The notes: a model not told the origin generated them from the letters alone. 64,000 nt of DNA from Pseudomonas sp. CFBP 13711 (GCF_014842265.1 NZ_JACYVI010000001.1:544700-608699), one strand, 5' to 3'. Positions 7,932 through 16,859 are shown, numbered from the stretch's first letter. Program-made: numbers and translations.

Positions 7932-9179
7932 TTACTCAGGCTTGCGGCGACCGAAGCCCGGACGCTGACCGGAGCCGCTTGGCGGGCCGCGGCGTTTGCC
8001 GGACGGGGTCTTGTCGTCTACCAGACCGATGCCGGGACGCGAAGGCTTCGGCTTGGCAGGACGCTTGTTCATGTCGCTCGGACGTTCCGCCACCGGCGTG
8101 CCACGACCGCTTTCGCTGCGGGCGCTGTCGCCACGTGGATTGCCGCCACGGGCAGTGTCGCCACGACCACCGATGGCCGGACGCGGCGTGCGCGCCGGAC
8201 GACCGCTTTCCGCAGGCTTGCGCGCCGGGCGCTCGCCATCCGCCAGACGCGGCTCGCGGGCCGGACGATCCGGGGACACCGCATCCTTGGCCGGACGAAC
8301 CTGACGCACACGTTCGCCTTTGCCCAACGGACGGGACGACTGGCGCTGCAAACGCTCCAGTTTGTCTTTGGTCTTGGCGGTCATCTGCGGCATCGCGACC
8401 GGCGTCAGGCCGACCTCGGCACTGAGGATGTCGACTTCCTGCTGGCTCATTTCGCGCCAGCGACCCATTGGCAGGTCGGAATTGAGGAACACCGGACCGA
8501 AACGCACGCGCTTCAGGCGGCTGACCACCAACCCCTGGGATTCCCACAACCGGCGAACTTCACGGTTGCGGCCTTCCATGACCACGCAGTGGTACCAGTG
8601 GTTGAAGCCTTCGCCACCCGGCGCCTGCTGAATGTCGGTGAAACGCGCCGGGCCGTCTTCCAGCACCACGCCAGCCTTCAGGCGCGCCAGCATGTCGTCA
8701 TCGACTTCGCCACGGACGCGCACGGCGTACTCGCGGTCCATTTCGAACGAGGGGTGCATCAGGCGGTTGGCCAGTTCACCGTCGGTGGTGAACATCAGCA
8801 GGCCGGTGGTGTTGATGTCCAGACGACCGATGTTGATCCAGCGGCCTTCTTTCGGGCGCGGCAGGCGATCAAACACGGTCGGACGGCCTTCAGGGTCGTC
8901 ACGGGTGCAGATTTCACCGTCGGGCTTGTTGTACATGACGACGCGGCGAACGGTCTCGGCGGCTTCTTCGCGGCGGATCACGCGACCGTCGACCGTGATG
9001 GCGTCGTGCAGGTCGACGCGCTGACCGAGCGTGGCCTGAACACCGTTGACCTTGATGCGGCCTTCGCCGATCCAGGCTTCAACGTCGCGACGGGAACCGA
9101 CGCCAATGCGCGCCAGGACCTTCTGCAGTTTTTCGCCTGCTGGGCCGATCTCTTTGTCTTGCTTGTCTTGTTCACTCAT
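7932..9179 (-). CDS. rluB: 23S rRNA pseudouridine synthase RluB
   Basis: This 415-residue protein isomerises a uridine in helix 89 of 23S rRNA (U2605 in E. coli numbering). An N-terminal S4 domain (about residues 16-70) is followed by the RsuA/RluB catalytic domain with Asp121 in GRLDINTTGL. From about residue 270 the protein becomes a ~145-residue Arg/Pro/Gly/Lys-rich low-complexity tail, longer than in E. coli and probably an RNA-binding disordered extension. It is transcribed with the scpBA cluster upstream, separated by a DUF1289 gene. Confidence 0.93.
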   Translation of the reverse strand: MSEQDKQDKEIGPAGEKLQKVLARIGVGSRRDVEAWIGEGRIKVNGVQATLGQRVDLHDAITVDGRVIRREEAAETVRRVVMYNKPDGEICTRDDPEGRPTVFDRLPRPKEGRWINIGRLDINTTGLLMFTTDGELANRLMHPSFEMDREYAVRVRGEVDDDMLARLKAGVVLEDGPARFTDIQQAPGGEGFNHWYHCVVMEGRNREVRRLWESQGLVVSRLKRVRFGPVFLNSDLPMGRWREMSQQEVDILSAEVGLTPVAMPQMTAKTKDKLERLQRQSSRPLGKGERVRQVRPAKDAVSPDRPAREPRLADGERPARKPAESGRPARTPRPAIGGRGDTARGGNPRGDSARSESGRGTPVAERPSDMNKRPAKPKPSRPGIGLVDDKTPSGKRRGPPSGSGQRPGFGRRKPE

Positions 9180-9392
9180 CTGGGCACCTCCCGGTGTGTC
9201 GAATCAGGGCATGCGCGAGTGGGCATGGCCTGTGGCCCGGCTCTCTGGACGAGAGCGGCTCCGGATCAGAACAACTCTGAAGCGGAACGGGCAGAAAACT
9301 GAAATCCCTGGCGCGTGTAGATCGCCAAAAGGTCGCGAATCATACGCGCCTGACGCGCGTTGCGCACCAGAGACTAGATGAAAAATTCAGGC

Positions 9393-9581
9393 TCACTTCT
9401 TTTTCCGCCGACTGGCGCCCTTGAGTTTGATCAGCCGCAGAGCCGACTCGGCGAGCACCGAGCGCTTTTCGTCCTTCTCCATCTTCTTCCAGGACTTGAT
9501 TTCGCGCTTGCTGCGACCGCAGCCGAGGCAAATTTCCTCGTCGAATTTGCAGAGGCTGATGCAGGGGTTTTTGGTGCTCAT
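9393..9581 (-). CDS. DUF1289-family small cysteine-rich protein
   Basis: This 62-residue protein has the DUF1289 pattern of clustered cysteines (PCISLCKFDEEICLGCGRS) followed by a helical, lysine-rich tail. The cysteines probably bind a metal, but no function is established for the family. It lies in the scpA-scpB-rluB direction and may be co-transcribed. Confidence 0.85.
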   Translation of the reverse strand: MSTKNPCISLCKFDEEICLGCGRSKREIKSWKKMEKDEKRSVLAESALRLIKLKGASRRKKK

Positions 9582-9635
9582 GGGTTCGCCTGAGTGAGGA
9601 ATTGGGCGCTGCGGACATTTCCGCCACAGCCATCG

Positions 9636-10439
9636 TCACCGCGGATCTTCATCGTCCTGCGGCGGTTCTTCCAATTCAGACTCTTTATCGGCCTCATCGA
9701 GCAATAAATCGTCGAAGTCGATTTTCAGGCCCTGCTCCATGGTGTCGAGCTCGGCCAGCAGGCTGCGGAAACTGGTCTCATCCCGGGGCGCTTCGGGCTC
9801 CGCGCCAGACTCTGCGTCAGCATCGAGCGACAGACTGGCGTCGGCCAACGCCTGCAAATGCGCGGGCACCGGCGCGTCGTCGAATTCCAGCACCGGCTCG
9901 GTTTCCATCTCGCGCAGGTCGGCCAGCGGTGGCAGTTCGTCGAGGTTTTTCAGGTTGAAGTGATCAAGAAAAGCTTTGGTGGTGGCGAACATCGCCGGCT
10001 TGCCGGGCACGTCACGGTAGCCGACGATCCTGATCCACTCGCGCTCCATCAAGGTCTTGACGATATTGGTATTGACCGCGACGCCACGCACGTCCTCGAT
10101 CTCGCCACGGGTGATCGGCTGGCGGTACGCGATCAGCGCCATGGTTTCCAGCAGGGCCCGCGAATAACGCTGGGGCCGCTCTTCCCACAAGCGCCCGACC
10201 CACGGCGCGAACTTCTCGCGGATCTGCAAGCGATAGCCGGTGGCAACTTCTTTGAGCTCAAAGGCGCGGTTATCGCAGGATTTGGCCAGCAGCGTCAGGG
10301 CCTTCTTGAAGACCGGAGGTTCGGGCCGCTCGCCCTCTTCGAACAGCTCGTAGAGGCGCTCCAGGGACTGCGGTTTTCCGGAGGCAAGCAGAAACGCTTC
10401 GAGCAACGGCGCCAGATCGCGGGGTTCATTCAGGTTCAT
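9636..10439 (-). CDS. scpB: Segregation and condensation protein B
   Basis: This 267-residue kleisin-interacting subunit of the SMC-ScpAB condensin holds two winged-helix domains, readable as LAPLLEAFLLASGKPQSLERL near the start and the ETMALIAYRQPITRGEIE segment in the middle. The C-terminal ~70 residues are acidic and low in complexity, a variable region in this family. It follows scpA by 17 bp on the same strand. Many pseudomonads carry ScpAB beside MksB or SMC; the partner SMC is not in this window. Confidence 0.93.
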   Translation of the reverse strand: MNLNEPRDLAPLLEAFLLASGKPQSLERLYELFEEGERPEPPVFKKALTLLAKSCDNRAFELKEVATGYRLQIREKFAPWVGRLWEERPQRYSRALLETMALIAYRQPITRGEIEDVRGVAVNTNIVKTLMEREWIRIVGYRDVPGKPAMFATTKAFLDHFNLKNLDELPPLADLREMETEPVLEFDDAPVPAHLQALADASLSLDADAESGAEPEAPRDETSFRSLLAELDTMEQGLKIDFDDLLLDEADKESELEEPPQDDEDPR

Positions 10440-10456
10440 TGATCAGCTCTTGCTCT

Positions 10457-11299
10457 TTATTCGGCTCGCGCCCGCACATGAATAACGGCGAAGGCTTCGT
10501 TTTGCACCAGTTCCACCAGTTGCTCCTTGACCAGTTCCAGCACGGCCATGAACGTCACCACCACGCCCAGCCGCCCCTCTTCTGCTGTGAACAGCTCGGC
10601 AAAGGGCACGAAACCCGCGCCTTTCAAGCGCTCCAGCACGTCACTCATGCGCTCGCGGGTGGACAGCGCCTCGCGGCTGACCTGATGGCTTTCGAACATG
10701 TCGCCACGGCGCAGCACGTCGGCCATCGACATCAACAGCTCTTCGAGGGCGACATCCGGCAGTAACTTGCGCACCCGCGCTTCGGGCGCCTCAAGCCTGG
10801 GTATAAATACATCACGGCCCACGCGAGACAGCTGGTCGATGCCTTCAGCTGCCGCCTTGAACCGCTCGTATTGCTGCAAGCGGCGAATCAGCTCGGCGCG
10901 AGGGTCACCCTCTTCCTCCTCGGCCATTTCCGAGCGCGGCAGCAACATACGCGATTTGATCTCGGCAAGCATGGCCGCCATGACCAGATACTCGGCGGCG
11001 AGCTCCAGACGCACGGTTTTCATCAGCTCGACGTAACCCATGTACTGGCGGGTGATTTCCGCCACGGGGATGTCGAGGATGTTGATGTTCTGTTTGCGAA
11101 TCAGGTAAAGCAGCAGGTCTAGCGGGCCTTCGAAGGCTTCGAGGAACACTTCCAGCGCATCCGGCGGGATGTACAGGTCGACCGGCATCTGTGTGACGGC
11201 CTGACCATAGACCATCGCAAACGGCAGCTCTTGCTGGGCGTTGGCCTGCGGGTCGATGTGAGCGTCGGTCTGAACATCCAGCGTTTGCGCCTGGGTCAC
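10457..11299 (-). CDS. scpA: Segregation and condensation protein A (kleisin)
   Basis: This ~280-residue kleisin bridges the SMC heads in chromosome condensation. The signature FEGPLDLLLYLIRKQNINILDIPVAEIT is cut here to its key parts: FEGPLDLLLYLI and the following DIPVAEIT. The GTG at 11299 is preferred because its GTGA overlaps the yciO stop codon, typical of coupled genes. An ATG at 11335 would overlap yciO by 40 nt and is less likely; starts nearer the domain (such as the ATG of MVYGQAV) are possible. Confidence 0.92.
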   Translation of the reverse strand: MTQAQTLDVQTDAHIDPQANAQQELPFAMVYGQAVTQMPVDLYIPPDALEVFLEAFEGPLDLLLYLIRKQNINILDIPVAEITRQYMGYVELMKTVRLELAAEYLVMAAMLAEIKSRMLLPRSEMAEEEEGDPRAELIRRLQQYERFKAAAEGIDQLSRVGRDVFIPRLEAPEARVRKLLPDVALEELLMSMADVLRRGDMFESHQVSREALSTRERMSDVLERLKGAGFVPFAELFTAEEGRLGVVVTFMAVLELVKEQLVELVQNEAFAVIHVRARAE

Positions 11300-11928
11300 T
11301 CGACTTCGACCCCGAACGGCGTCGGATCGCCGCAACCCACGCGCACCACTTGGGGCTCGCCATCGGTCAGGTTGACCACGGTCGACGCCGAAATGCCGCC
11401 CTCGCCTGCGTCGATGATCAGGTCGACCTGATGCTCGAGAATCCCGCGCATCTCGTAAGGGTCACTCATCGGAATGGTCTCGCCGGGCAGGATCAGGCTG
11501 ACGCTCATCAGCGGCTCGCCCAGTTCCTGCAACAGCGCCTGCGCAATGGGATGACCCGGCACGCGCAAACCAATGGTCCGCCGCTTGGGGTGCAGGACCA
11601 GACGCGGCACGTCACGGGTGGCGCCGAGGATAAAGGTGTACGGCCCCGGCGTGTGCGCCTTGAGCACGCGAAACGCCGCCGTGTCGACCTTGGCGAACAA
11701 CCCGAGCTGGGACAGGTCGCTGCACATCAGCGTGAAGTTGTGTTTGTCATCGAGCTGACGCAAGCGACGGATGCGCTCGACGGCGGTCTTGTCGCCCATC
11801 TGGCAACCCAACGCGTAGGACGAATCGGTGGGATACACCACCAGACCGCCCGCCCGGATGATTTCCACGGCCTGCTTGATCAGGCGCGCTTGCGGATTCT
11901 CCGGGTGGACCTGGAAAAATTGACTCAC
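11296..11928 (-). CDS. yciO: YciO family protein (Sua5/YrdC fold)
   Basis: This 210-residue protein has the nucleotide and dsRNA-binding fold of threonylcarbamoyl-AMP synthases. The opening VSQFFQVHPENPQARLI lines up with E. coli YciO (MSQFFYIHPDNPQ). The GTG start at 11928 has AGGAAA 6 nt upstream. YciO is a paralog of TsaC; its own activity in tRNA t6A formation is debated. It is coupled to scpA by a 4-nt overlap and follows rnm by 13 bp. Confidence 0.92.
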   Translation of the reverse strand: MSQFFQVHPENPQARLIKQAVEIIRAGGLVVYPTDSSYALGCQMGDKTAVERIRRLRQLDDKHNFTLMCSDLSQLGLFAKVDTAAFRVLKAHTPGPYTFILGATRDVPRLVLHPKRRTIGLRVPGHPIAQALLQELGEPLMSVSLILPGETIPMSDPYEMRGILEHQVDLIIDAGEGGISASTVVNLTDGEPQVVRVGCGDPTPFGVEVE

Positions 11929-11941
11929 GGTAATTTCCTGT

Positions 11942-12802
11942 TCAGACGGCAGTAGGCTGGTCATGTTTGAACCGACACCAAAGGGGGGGCAGGTCTTCGG
12001 GCAATGGGCGATAAACGCCGATTTCAGACCATGCGCCTGGGGCATGAAAATCACTGCCGGCACTGACCAGCAGACCGAACTCACGGGCCAGAATCGCCAG
12101 ACTGCCGACCTGATCGGCAGGCTGCAGGCCGTTGACCACTTCTATTGCGTGGCCGCCGGCCTGGATGAAGTCAGCGACCAGCTTGCGACGCTTGCTGCGG
12201 GTGAAATCGTAATGCGAAGGGTGCGCAAGGCTGATCCAGGCTCCGGCGGCGCGCAGGGTCGCCACCGTTTCCTCAAGGGTCGGCCAGTGTTGCTTGACGT
12301 CGCCCAGCCTGCCCGCACCGAGCCATTTGCGAAACGCTTCGGCGCGATCTTTGACGAACCCTTGATTCACCAGAAAGTCGGCAAAATGCGGTCGGGCCGG
12401 CGCATTGCCGCTGTCACCCAGTGCCTGCTGCACTGCGCGCGCACCTTCGAGCGCGCCGGGCATACCTTTCATCGCCAACTTGCGGCTTATTTCTTCGGCC
12501 CGCAACCAGCGTCCGGTGTGCAATTGCTCGATGGCTTCACGCAATTGCGGGGCATCCACATCGAATGCATAGCCCAGCACATGAATGGTGGCACCGCCCC
12601 AGGTGCAGGACAGTTCGATGCCATCGATCAGCTGCATACCCAGCGCAACCGCCGCAGTACGGGCTTCAGCCAGGCCTTCGAGGGTGTCGTGATCGGTCAG
12701 CGCGAGGACTTTCACGCCGTGCTCATGGGCACGCGCGACGAGTACCGCGGGCGCAAGGGCGCCATCGGAAGCGGTACTGTGGCAGTGCAGATCGACGTTC
12801 AT
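11942..12802 (-). CDS. rnm: RNase AM / 5'-3' exoribonuclease (PHP domain)
   Basis: This 286-residue PHP-family phosphoesterase matches E. coli YciV (RNase AM), which trims 5' ends of rRNAs and degrades short RNAs and pAp. Metal-binding motifs are visible: DLHCHSTASDG at the N-terminus, LTDHDTLEGL, GIELSC, SLAHPSHY and GSDFHAPGAW. It heads the rnm-yciO-scpA-scpB operon and is divergent from yciB across a 65-bp gap. Confidence 0.93.
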   Translation of the reverse strand: MNVDLHCHSTASDGALAPAVLVARAHEHGVKVLALTDHDTLEGLAEARTAAVALGMQLIDGIELSCTWGGATIHVLGYAFDVDAPQLREAIEQLHTGRWLRAEEISRKLAMKGMPGALEGARAVQQALGDSGNAPARPHFADFLVNQGFVKDRAEAFRKWLGAGRLGDVKQHWPTLEETVATLRAAGAWISLAHPSHYDFTRSKRRKLVADFIQAGGHAIEVVNGLQPADQVGSLAILAREFGLLVSAGSDFHAPGAWSEIGVYRPLPEDLPPLWCRFKHDQPTAV

Positions 12803-12867
12803 AGGGGCGCTTTCGCAGTCATTGATGTTTGTTATTATGCCGTCACATCCAGCTTCTGGCTCTTACT

Positions 12868-13476
12868 GTGAAACAATTCATCGACTTCATCCCGCTCATC
12901 CTGTTCTTCATCGTTTACAAAATCAGCCCGCAAGCCGTCGATGTCCTTGGCCACAGCTTCATGGTAGGCGGGATTTACAGCGCCACCGCGATGCTGATCG
13001 CCAGTTCCCTGGTGGTCTACGGCGTCCTTTATTTCCGGCAGGGCAAACTGGAAAAGAGTCAGTGGCTGACGCTGATTGCCTGTCTGGTCTTCGGTAGCCT
13101 GACCCTGGCTTTCCACAGCGAAACCTTCCTGAAGTGGAAAGCCCCGGTGGTCAACTGGGTCTTCGCGCTGATCTTTGCCGGCAGCCACTTCATTGGTGAC
13201 CGCCTGTTGATTCAACGCATCATGGGCCACGCGCTGACCCTGCCGCAGGCGGTCTGGACCAAGCTGAATATTGCCTGGATCGTGTTCTTCCTGTTCTGCG
13301 GCGCGGCCAATCTCTATGTGGCCTTTACCTATCAAGAATTCTGGGTCGACTTCAAGGTGTTCGGCAGCCTGGGCATGACCCTGCTGTTCCTGGTGGGCCA
13401 AGGCATCTACCTGGCTCGCCACATCCATGACGCCGACCCGTCCACCCAGCCTTCAAACAAGAAAAGAGAGGACTGA
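12868..13476 (+). CDS. yciB: Inner-membrane septation protein YciB
   Basis: This 202-residue protein has about five hydrophobic segments and the family opening [17 protein letters not shown]. YciB (IspZ/septation protein A) contributes to envelope integrity and division in enterobacteria. The GTG at 12868 gives the family length; in-frame codons upstream encode a non-homologous stretch. The YciI-like gene starts 1 nt after its stop, as in many Pseudomonas. Confidence 0.93.
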   Translation: MKQFIDFIPLILFFIVYKISPQAVDVLGHSFMVGGIYSATAMLIASSLVVYGVLYFRQGKLEKSQWLTLIACLVFGSLTLAFHSETFLKWKAPVVNWVFALIFAGSHFIGDRLLIQRIMGHALTLPQAVWTKLNIAWIVFFLFCGAANLYVAFTYQEFWVDFKVFGSLGMTLLFLVGQGIYLARHIHDADPSTQPSNKKRED

Positions 13477-13477
13477 C

Positions 13478-13777
13478 ATGCTCTACGCAATCGTGGCAAC
13501 CGACGTCGCCAACTCGCTGGAAAAACGCCTGGCCGCGCGCCCTGCGCACCTTGATCGCCTGAACGCAATGAAGGCCGAAGGCCGCATCGTTCTCGCCGGT
13601 CCGATGCCAGCGGTGGACAGCATCGACCCGGGCACTGCAGGTTTTACCGGCAGCCTGATCGTCGCGGAATTCGAGTCCCTCAAGGACGCCCAGGCCTGGG
13701 CTGATGCCGATCCGTACGTTGCAGCCGGTGTCTACGCCGGCGTGGTCGTCAAACCGTTCAAGCAAGTCCTGCCCTGA
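13478..13777 (+). CDS. YciI-like protein
   Basis: This 99-residue ferredoxin-like protein belongs to the YCII family, opening [18 protein letters not shown] with the [10 protein letters not shown] and [21 protein letters not shown] elements. A conserved His in [14 protein letters not shown] position is present as PAHLDRL. The family has suspected dehydrochlorinase/hydrolase folds but no assigned physiological role. It is translationally adjacent to yciB (TGAcATG). Confidence 0.9.
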   Translation: MLYAIVATDVANSLEKRLAARPAHLDRLNAMKAEGRIVLAGPMPAVDSIDPGTAGFTGSLIVAEFESLKDAQAWADADPYVAAGVYAGVVVKPFKQVLP

Positions 13778-14050
13778 TAGGCCTGACCAGCGCCCGGCTC
13801 CGTACATGAGCCGGACCGCCTTCAACCCGCTTTACATTGCTCACCCTTCGCACTGGCCTGCCGATAAGTTGCTAGAACCAAGAGCTTTGACGGCGGCTCA
13901 AAGAGGCACGGGCGGTCATGCCTTTGCGGGTAATGATCGAACAACAACGGTTTGTCGCGAGGGGCCGCGCAACAAGGGTGGCCCTCCAGTGCGGTATCTT
14001 TGCCAGCGGCCGGCGTAGACGTCGTCGGCAATGGCTAAATTGAGTGAGTC
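13778..14050. other. Intergenic region, no gene seen
   Basis: 273 bp between the YciI-like gene and cpxR. Reading frames on either strand are short and lack convincing ribosome-binding sites. It presumably holds the cpxR promoter; only one TTTAC (13832 region) is present, so no paired CpxR box is evident here. Confidence 0.4.
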
Positions 14051-14728
14051 ATGAGCGAGCTGTTACTTATTGATGATGACCAGGAGCTGTGTGAGCTCCT
14101 GAGCAGTTGGTTGAGTCAGGAAGGGTTCGCCGTGCGCGCCTGCCACGATGGCCAGAGCGCGCGCAAGGCGCTCGCCGAATCCGCCCCCGCTGCGGTGGTG
14201 CTGGACGTGATGCTGCCCGACGGCAGCGGTCTGGAACTGCTCAAACAATTGCGCACCGATCACCCCGACCTTCCCGTGCTGATGCTGTCGGCGCGCGGCG
14301 AACCGCTGGACCGCATCCTCGGTCTGGAACTGGGTGCCGACGATTACCTGGCCAAGCCCTGCGATCCCCGTGAACTGACGGCGCGTCTGCGCGCGGTCTT
14401 GCGCCGCAGCCATCCGACGGCGGTCTCGTCGCAGATCGAGCTGGGCGACCTGTGCTTCAGCCCGGCGCGGGGGGTGGTCACGATTGATGAGCAGGAATTC
14501 ACCCTGACCGTGTCCGAAGCGCGTCTGCTTGAGGCCTTGCTCGGCCAGCCCGGCGAGCCGCTCGAGAAGCAGGAGCTGGCGCAACTGGCCCTGGGTCGCA
14601 AGCTGACGCTCTACGACCGTAGCCTTGACATGCACGTCAGCAACCTGCGCAAGAAGATCGGCCCCCACGCCGACGGCCGCCCGCGCATAGTGGCCCTGCG
14701 CAGCCGTGGATATTATTACAGCCTCTGA
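14051..14728 (+). CDS. cpxR: Response regulator CpxR (OmpR family)
   Basis: This 225-residue DNA-binding response regulator pairs with the CpxA-like kinase encoded 0.8 kb downstream. The receiver domain shows the acidic pocket (LLIDDDQ), phosphoacceptor Asp52 in VVLDVMLPDG and the conserved lysine in YLAKPCD. The C-terminal winged helix ends with SLDMHVSNLRKKIG and RSRGYYYSL. Gene order cpxR-cpxP-like-cpxA matches the P. aeruginosa Cpx locus. It senses envelope stress through CpxA. A CpxR box lies just downstream, ahead of cpxP. Confidence 0.9.
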   Translation: MSELLLIDDDQELCELLSSWLSQEGFAVRACHDGQSARKALAESAPAAVVLDVMLPDGSGLELLKQLRTDHPDLPVLMLSARGEPLDRILGLELGADDYLAKPCDPRELTARLRAVLRRSHPTAVSSQIELGDLCFSPARGVVTIDEQEFTLTVSEARLLEALLGQPGEPLEKQELAQLALGRKLTLYDRSLDMHVSNLRKKIGPHADGRPRIVALRSRGYYYSL

Positions 14729-14751
14729 CGAGGGAGTTGGGAGCGTAAGCC

Positions 14752-14835
14752 TCAAGCTGCAAGCTGCAAGCTGCAAGTAAAAGCAACATCAGCGACGCGC
14801 ACTTCTTGTAGCTTGCCGCTTGAAGCTTACAGCTG
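14752..14835. repeat. AAGCTGC-type tandem and inverted repeat
   Basis: Three-and-a-half tandem copies of AAGCTGC (14754-14777) are followed ~35 nt later by a partly complementary CTTGTAGCTTGCCGCTTGAAGC segment here split by mismatches, forming a large imperfect hairpin. Related AAGCTTGCAGC-type repeats are common between Pseudomonas genes. It may end the cpxR transcript. Confidence 0.55.
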
Positions 14836-14885
14836 GGCGCGCACTCGGTAACCGGCCCATTACGTCAACACGCCAGCGCGCCCCC

Positions 14886-14901
14886 TTTACCCAAGCTTTA
14901 C
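14886..14901 (-). promoter_or_regulatory. CpxR box upstream of the cpxP-like gene
   Basis: On the minus strand the sequence reads GTAAA-GCTTGG-GTAAA, an exact match to the CpxR consensus GTAAA-N4-8-GTAAA with 6-nt spacing. It lies 84 bp before the cpxP-like start codon, so auto-induction of the periplasmic inhibitor by phospho-CpxR is expected. Confidence 0.75.
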
Positions 14902-14984
14902 CGACGCCTGACCTCCCTTGACCTTGATCTCCCTAAACTGGCCTCAACCGGCACAGAGCCGAAATCGAGACAAGGAGATTCACC

Positions 14985-15428
14985 ATGCGCAAGACTTTGA
15001 TGGCTTTGATGTTCGCCGCAGCCCTCCCTACCGTTGCAATGGCCATGCCTCCGGAAGGCGGCCCGATGGGTGGCCCTGGTGGTCCAGGCTTTGATGGGCC
15101 TGGCATGCATCACCGCAAAGGTCCTCTGGAACAGCTGAACCTGACCCCGGATCAACGTCAGCAAGTCGACAGGTTGATGGGCGCTCAATGGCACGGCCGC
15201 AACGAGATCACCCAGAAGTACCTGGCCAAGCTGTCGGCTGCCGACCAGAAAGCGATGAAGGATGAACAGGAAGCTGCCCGGGCCAAAACCCAATCCGACA
15301 TCCGCGCCTTGCTGACGCCGGAACAACAGAAGACCTTCGACCAGATCCAGAAGGATGAGGCCCAGCGTCGCGCGGATCGCGCCGAGTTCGAAGCCTGGAA
15401 AGCGCAGAAAGCGCAAAAAACCCAGTAA
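14985..15428 (+). CDS. cpxP: CpxP/Spy-like periplasmic LTxxQ protein
   Basis: This 147-residue protein has a clear signal peptide (MRKTLMALMFAAALPTVAMA). Two LTxxQ motifs follow (LNLTPDQRQQ and LLTPEQQKT), the hallmark of Spy/CpxP chaperone-like proteins. A Gly/Met/Pro-rich segment follows the signal cleavage site, and the C-terminus is helical and charged. The product would dampen CpxA signalling or act as a periplasmic chaperone. A CpxR box precedes it and a terminator follows, so it can be expressed separately from cpxA. Confidence 0.85.
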   Translation: MRKTLMALMFAAALPTVAMAMPPEGGPMGGPGGPGFDGPGMHHRKGPLEQLNLTPDQRQQVDRLMGAQWHGRNEITQKYLAKLSAADQKAMKDEQEAARAKTQSDIRALLTPEQQKTFDQIQKDEAQRRADRAEFEAWKAQKAQKTQ

Positions 15429-15461
15429 CCGGCTGCTGGCGCGGCATTACACTTCCCCCAA

Positions 15462-15492
15462 CCCGACACGCTCCCCGGCGTGTCGGGTTTTC
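15462..15492 (+). terminator. Intrinsic terminator between cpxP and cpxA
   Basis: CCCGACACG pairs with CGTGTCGGG around an 8-nt loop, followed by TTTTCT. It would limit read-through from the CpxR-driven cpxP promoter into cpxA, whose start is 30 bp downstream. Confidence 0.85.
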
Positions 15493-15521
15493 TATTTGAC
15501 GAACCGGGTCGAGGGCAGCAC

Positions 15522-16859
15522 GTGCGTTCATTGTTCTGGAGAATCCTGGCCAGCTTCTGGCTGGCGATCGCGTTGGTGGCGGGCCTGTCGATTCTGATGG
15601 GGCATGTGCTCAATCAGGACGCCTGGATCCTCAGTCGCCATCCTGGTCTGCACAACTTGCCGCAGAAGTGGGTCGAGCTGTACGAAGGCCAAGGCGAGAA
15701 ATCTGCCCAGGACTATCTGCAAGACCTCAAGCGCAAATACCACATCGACGTTCAGGTGCTGAACGACAGCGGCGAAGCGGTGATCCCCGGCACCTTCCCG
15801 CCCCGCGCGGCGGCCTTTGAAGAGCGGCAGAATGACGACACACGGCCACTGCCGTGGCGGCGCCTGACCACCGAATACACCAGTGAAAAAACCGGGGAAA
15901 CCTACCTGCTGATTTACCGCATCCCTCATCCGGAGCTGGACGCCTGGCACCGCGACAGTCTGGTCTGGCCGCTGAGTGCGCTGGGTATCGCCCTGGTGGT
16001 GCTGACGTTGTTCAGCCTGATGGTGACGTTGTCGATCACCCGCCCGTTAAGCCGTTTGCGCGGCGCGGTGCATGACCTCGGCCAAACCACGTATCAGCAG
16101 AACAGCCTGGCGCAACTGGCCAACCGTCGCGATGAATTCGGTGTGCTGGCCAATGACTTCAACCGCATGGGCGCCCGCCTGCAAAGTCAGATCAGCAGCC
16201 AGCGCCAGTTGCTGCGCGACGTTTCCCATGAGTTGCGCTCTCCTTTGGCCCGGCTGCGGATCGCCCTGGCCCTGGCCGAACGCGCCGAGCCGGTGGAGCG
16301 CGACAAGCTGTGGCCGCGCCTGACCCGTGAGTGCGACCGCCTGGAAGAGTTGATCAGTGAGATTCTGGCACTGGCGCGGCTGGACGCCGACATGGGCAGC
16401 GCCACGGCGGTGGATGTGTCAGGGCTGCTGCATCATTTGCAGGCTGAGACGGAAATGGGCGGCGGCGAGCAAACGGTTTCGGTGTCGGTGGAACCTGGCG
16501 TGCAGTTGCAGGGCTGGCCGAGCGTGCTGGAACGGGCACTGGACAATCTGCTGCGCAACGCGCTGCGTTTCAATCCGGAGGGGCAACCGATCGAGTTGAG
16601 TGCGAGCACTGCGGGGGATGAGTTGCGTCTCAGCGTGCGGGATCACGGGCCCGGTGCCAATCCGGAGCATCTGGCGCAGCTGGGCGAGCCGTTCTATCGC
16701 GCGCCAAACCAGACCGCACCGGGTTACGGTCTGGGTCTGGCGATTGCCAAACGCGCCGCCGAGAAGCACGGCGGGACGCTGGTGCTGGGCAATCACCCGC
16801 AGGGCGGATTCGTGGCCAGCATCGTGGTGCCCCGCCAGTTGACCGCTCTGCACGGCTGA
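15522..16859 (+). CDS. cpxA: Sensor histidine kinase CpxA-like
   Basis: This 445-residue inner-membrane kinase has a first membrane segment at about residues 5-28, a ~130-residue periplasmic sensor region, a second segment near residues 150-170, HAMP, then the phosphoacceptor His in RDVSHELRSPLARLR and the ATPase boxes (NLLRNALRFN, DHGPGANPE, GYGLGLAI). It would phosphorylate CpxR under envelope stress. The GTG at 15522 follows GAGGG and matches the hydrophobic N-terminus; upstream in-frame codons run into the terminator. Confidence 0.9.
   Translation: MRSLFWRILASFWLAIALVAGLSILMGHVLNQDAWILSRHPGLHNLPQKWVELYEGQGEKSAQDYLQDLKRKYHIDVQVLNDSGEAVIPGTFPPRAAAFEERQNDDTRPLPWRRLTTEYTSEKTGETYLLIYRIPHPELDAWHRDSLVWPLSALGIALVVLTLFSLMVTLSITRPLSRLRGAVHDLGQTTYQQNSLAQLANRRDEFGVLANDFNRMGARLQSQISSQRQLLRDVSHELRSPLARLRIALALAERAEPVERDKLWPRLTRECDRLEELISEILALARLDADMGSATAVDVSGLLHHLQAETEMGGGEQTVSVSVEPGVQLQGWPSVLERALDNLLRNALRFNPEGQPIELSASTAGDELRLSVRDHGPGANPEHLAQLGEPFYRAPNQTAPGYGLGLAIAKRAAEKHGGTLVLGNHPQGGFVASIVVPRQLTALHG

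Noticed and set aside
13822..14031. 69-codon frame on the minus strand before cpxR
   Set aside because: No ribosome-binding site, cysteine/proline-rich shadow-like composition and no recognised family.
14754..14777. AAGCTGC tandem repeat as a phase-variation tract
   Set aside because: It lies between genes after the cpxR stop and does not alter a reading frame or a clear promoter spacing.
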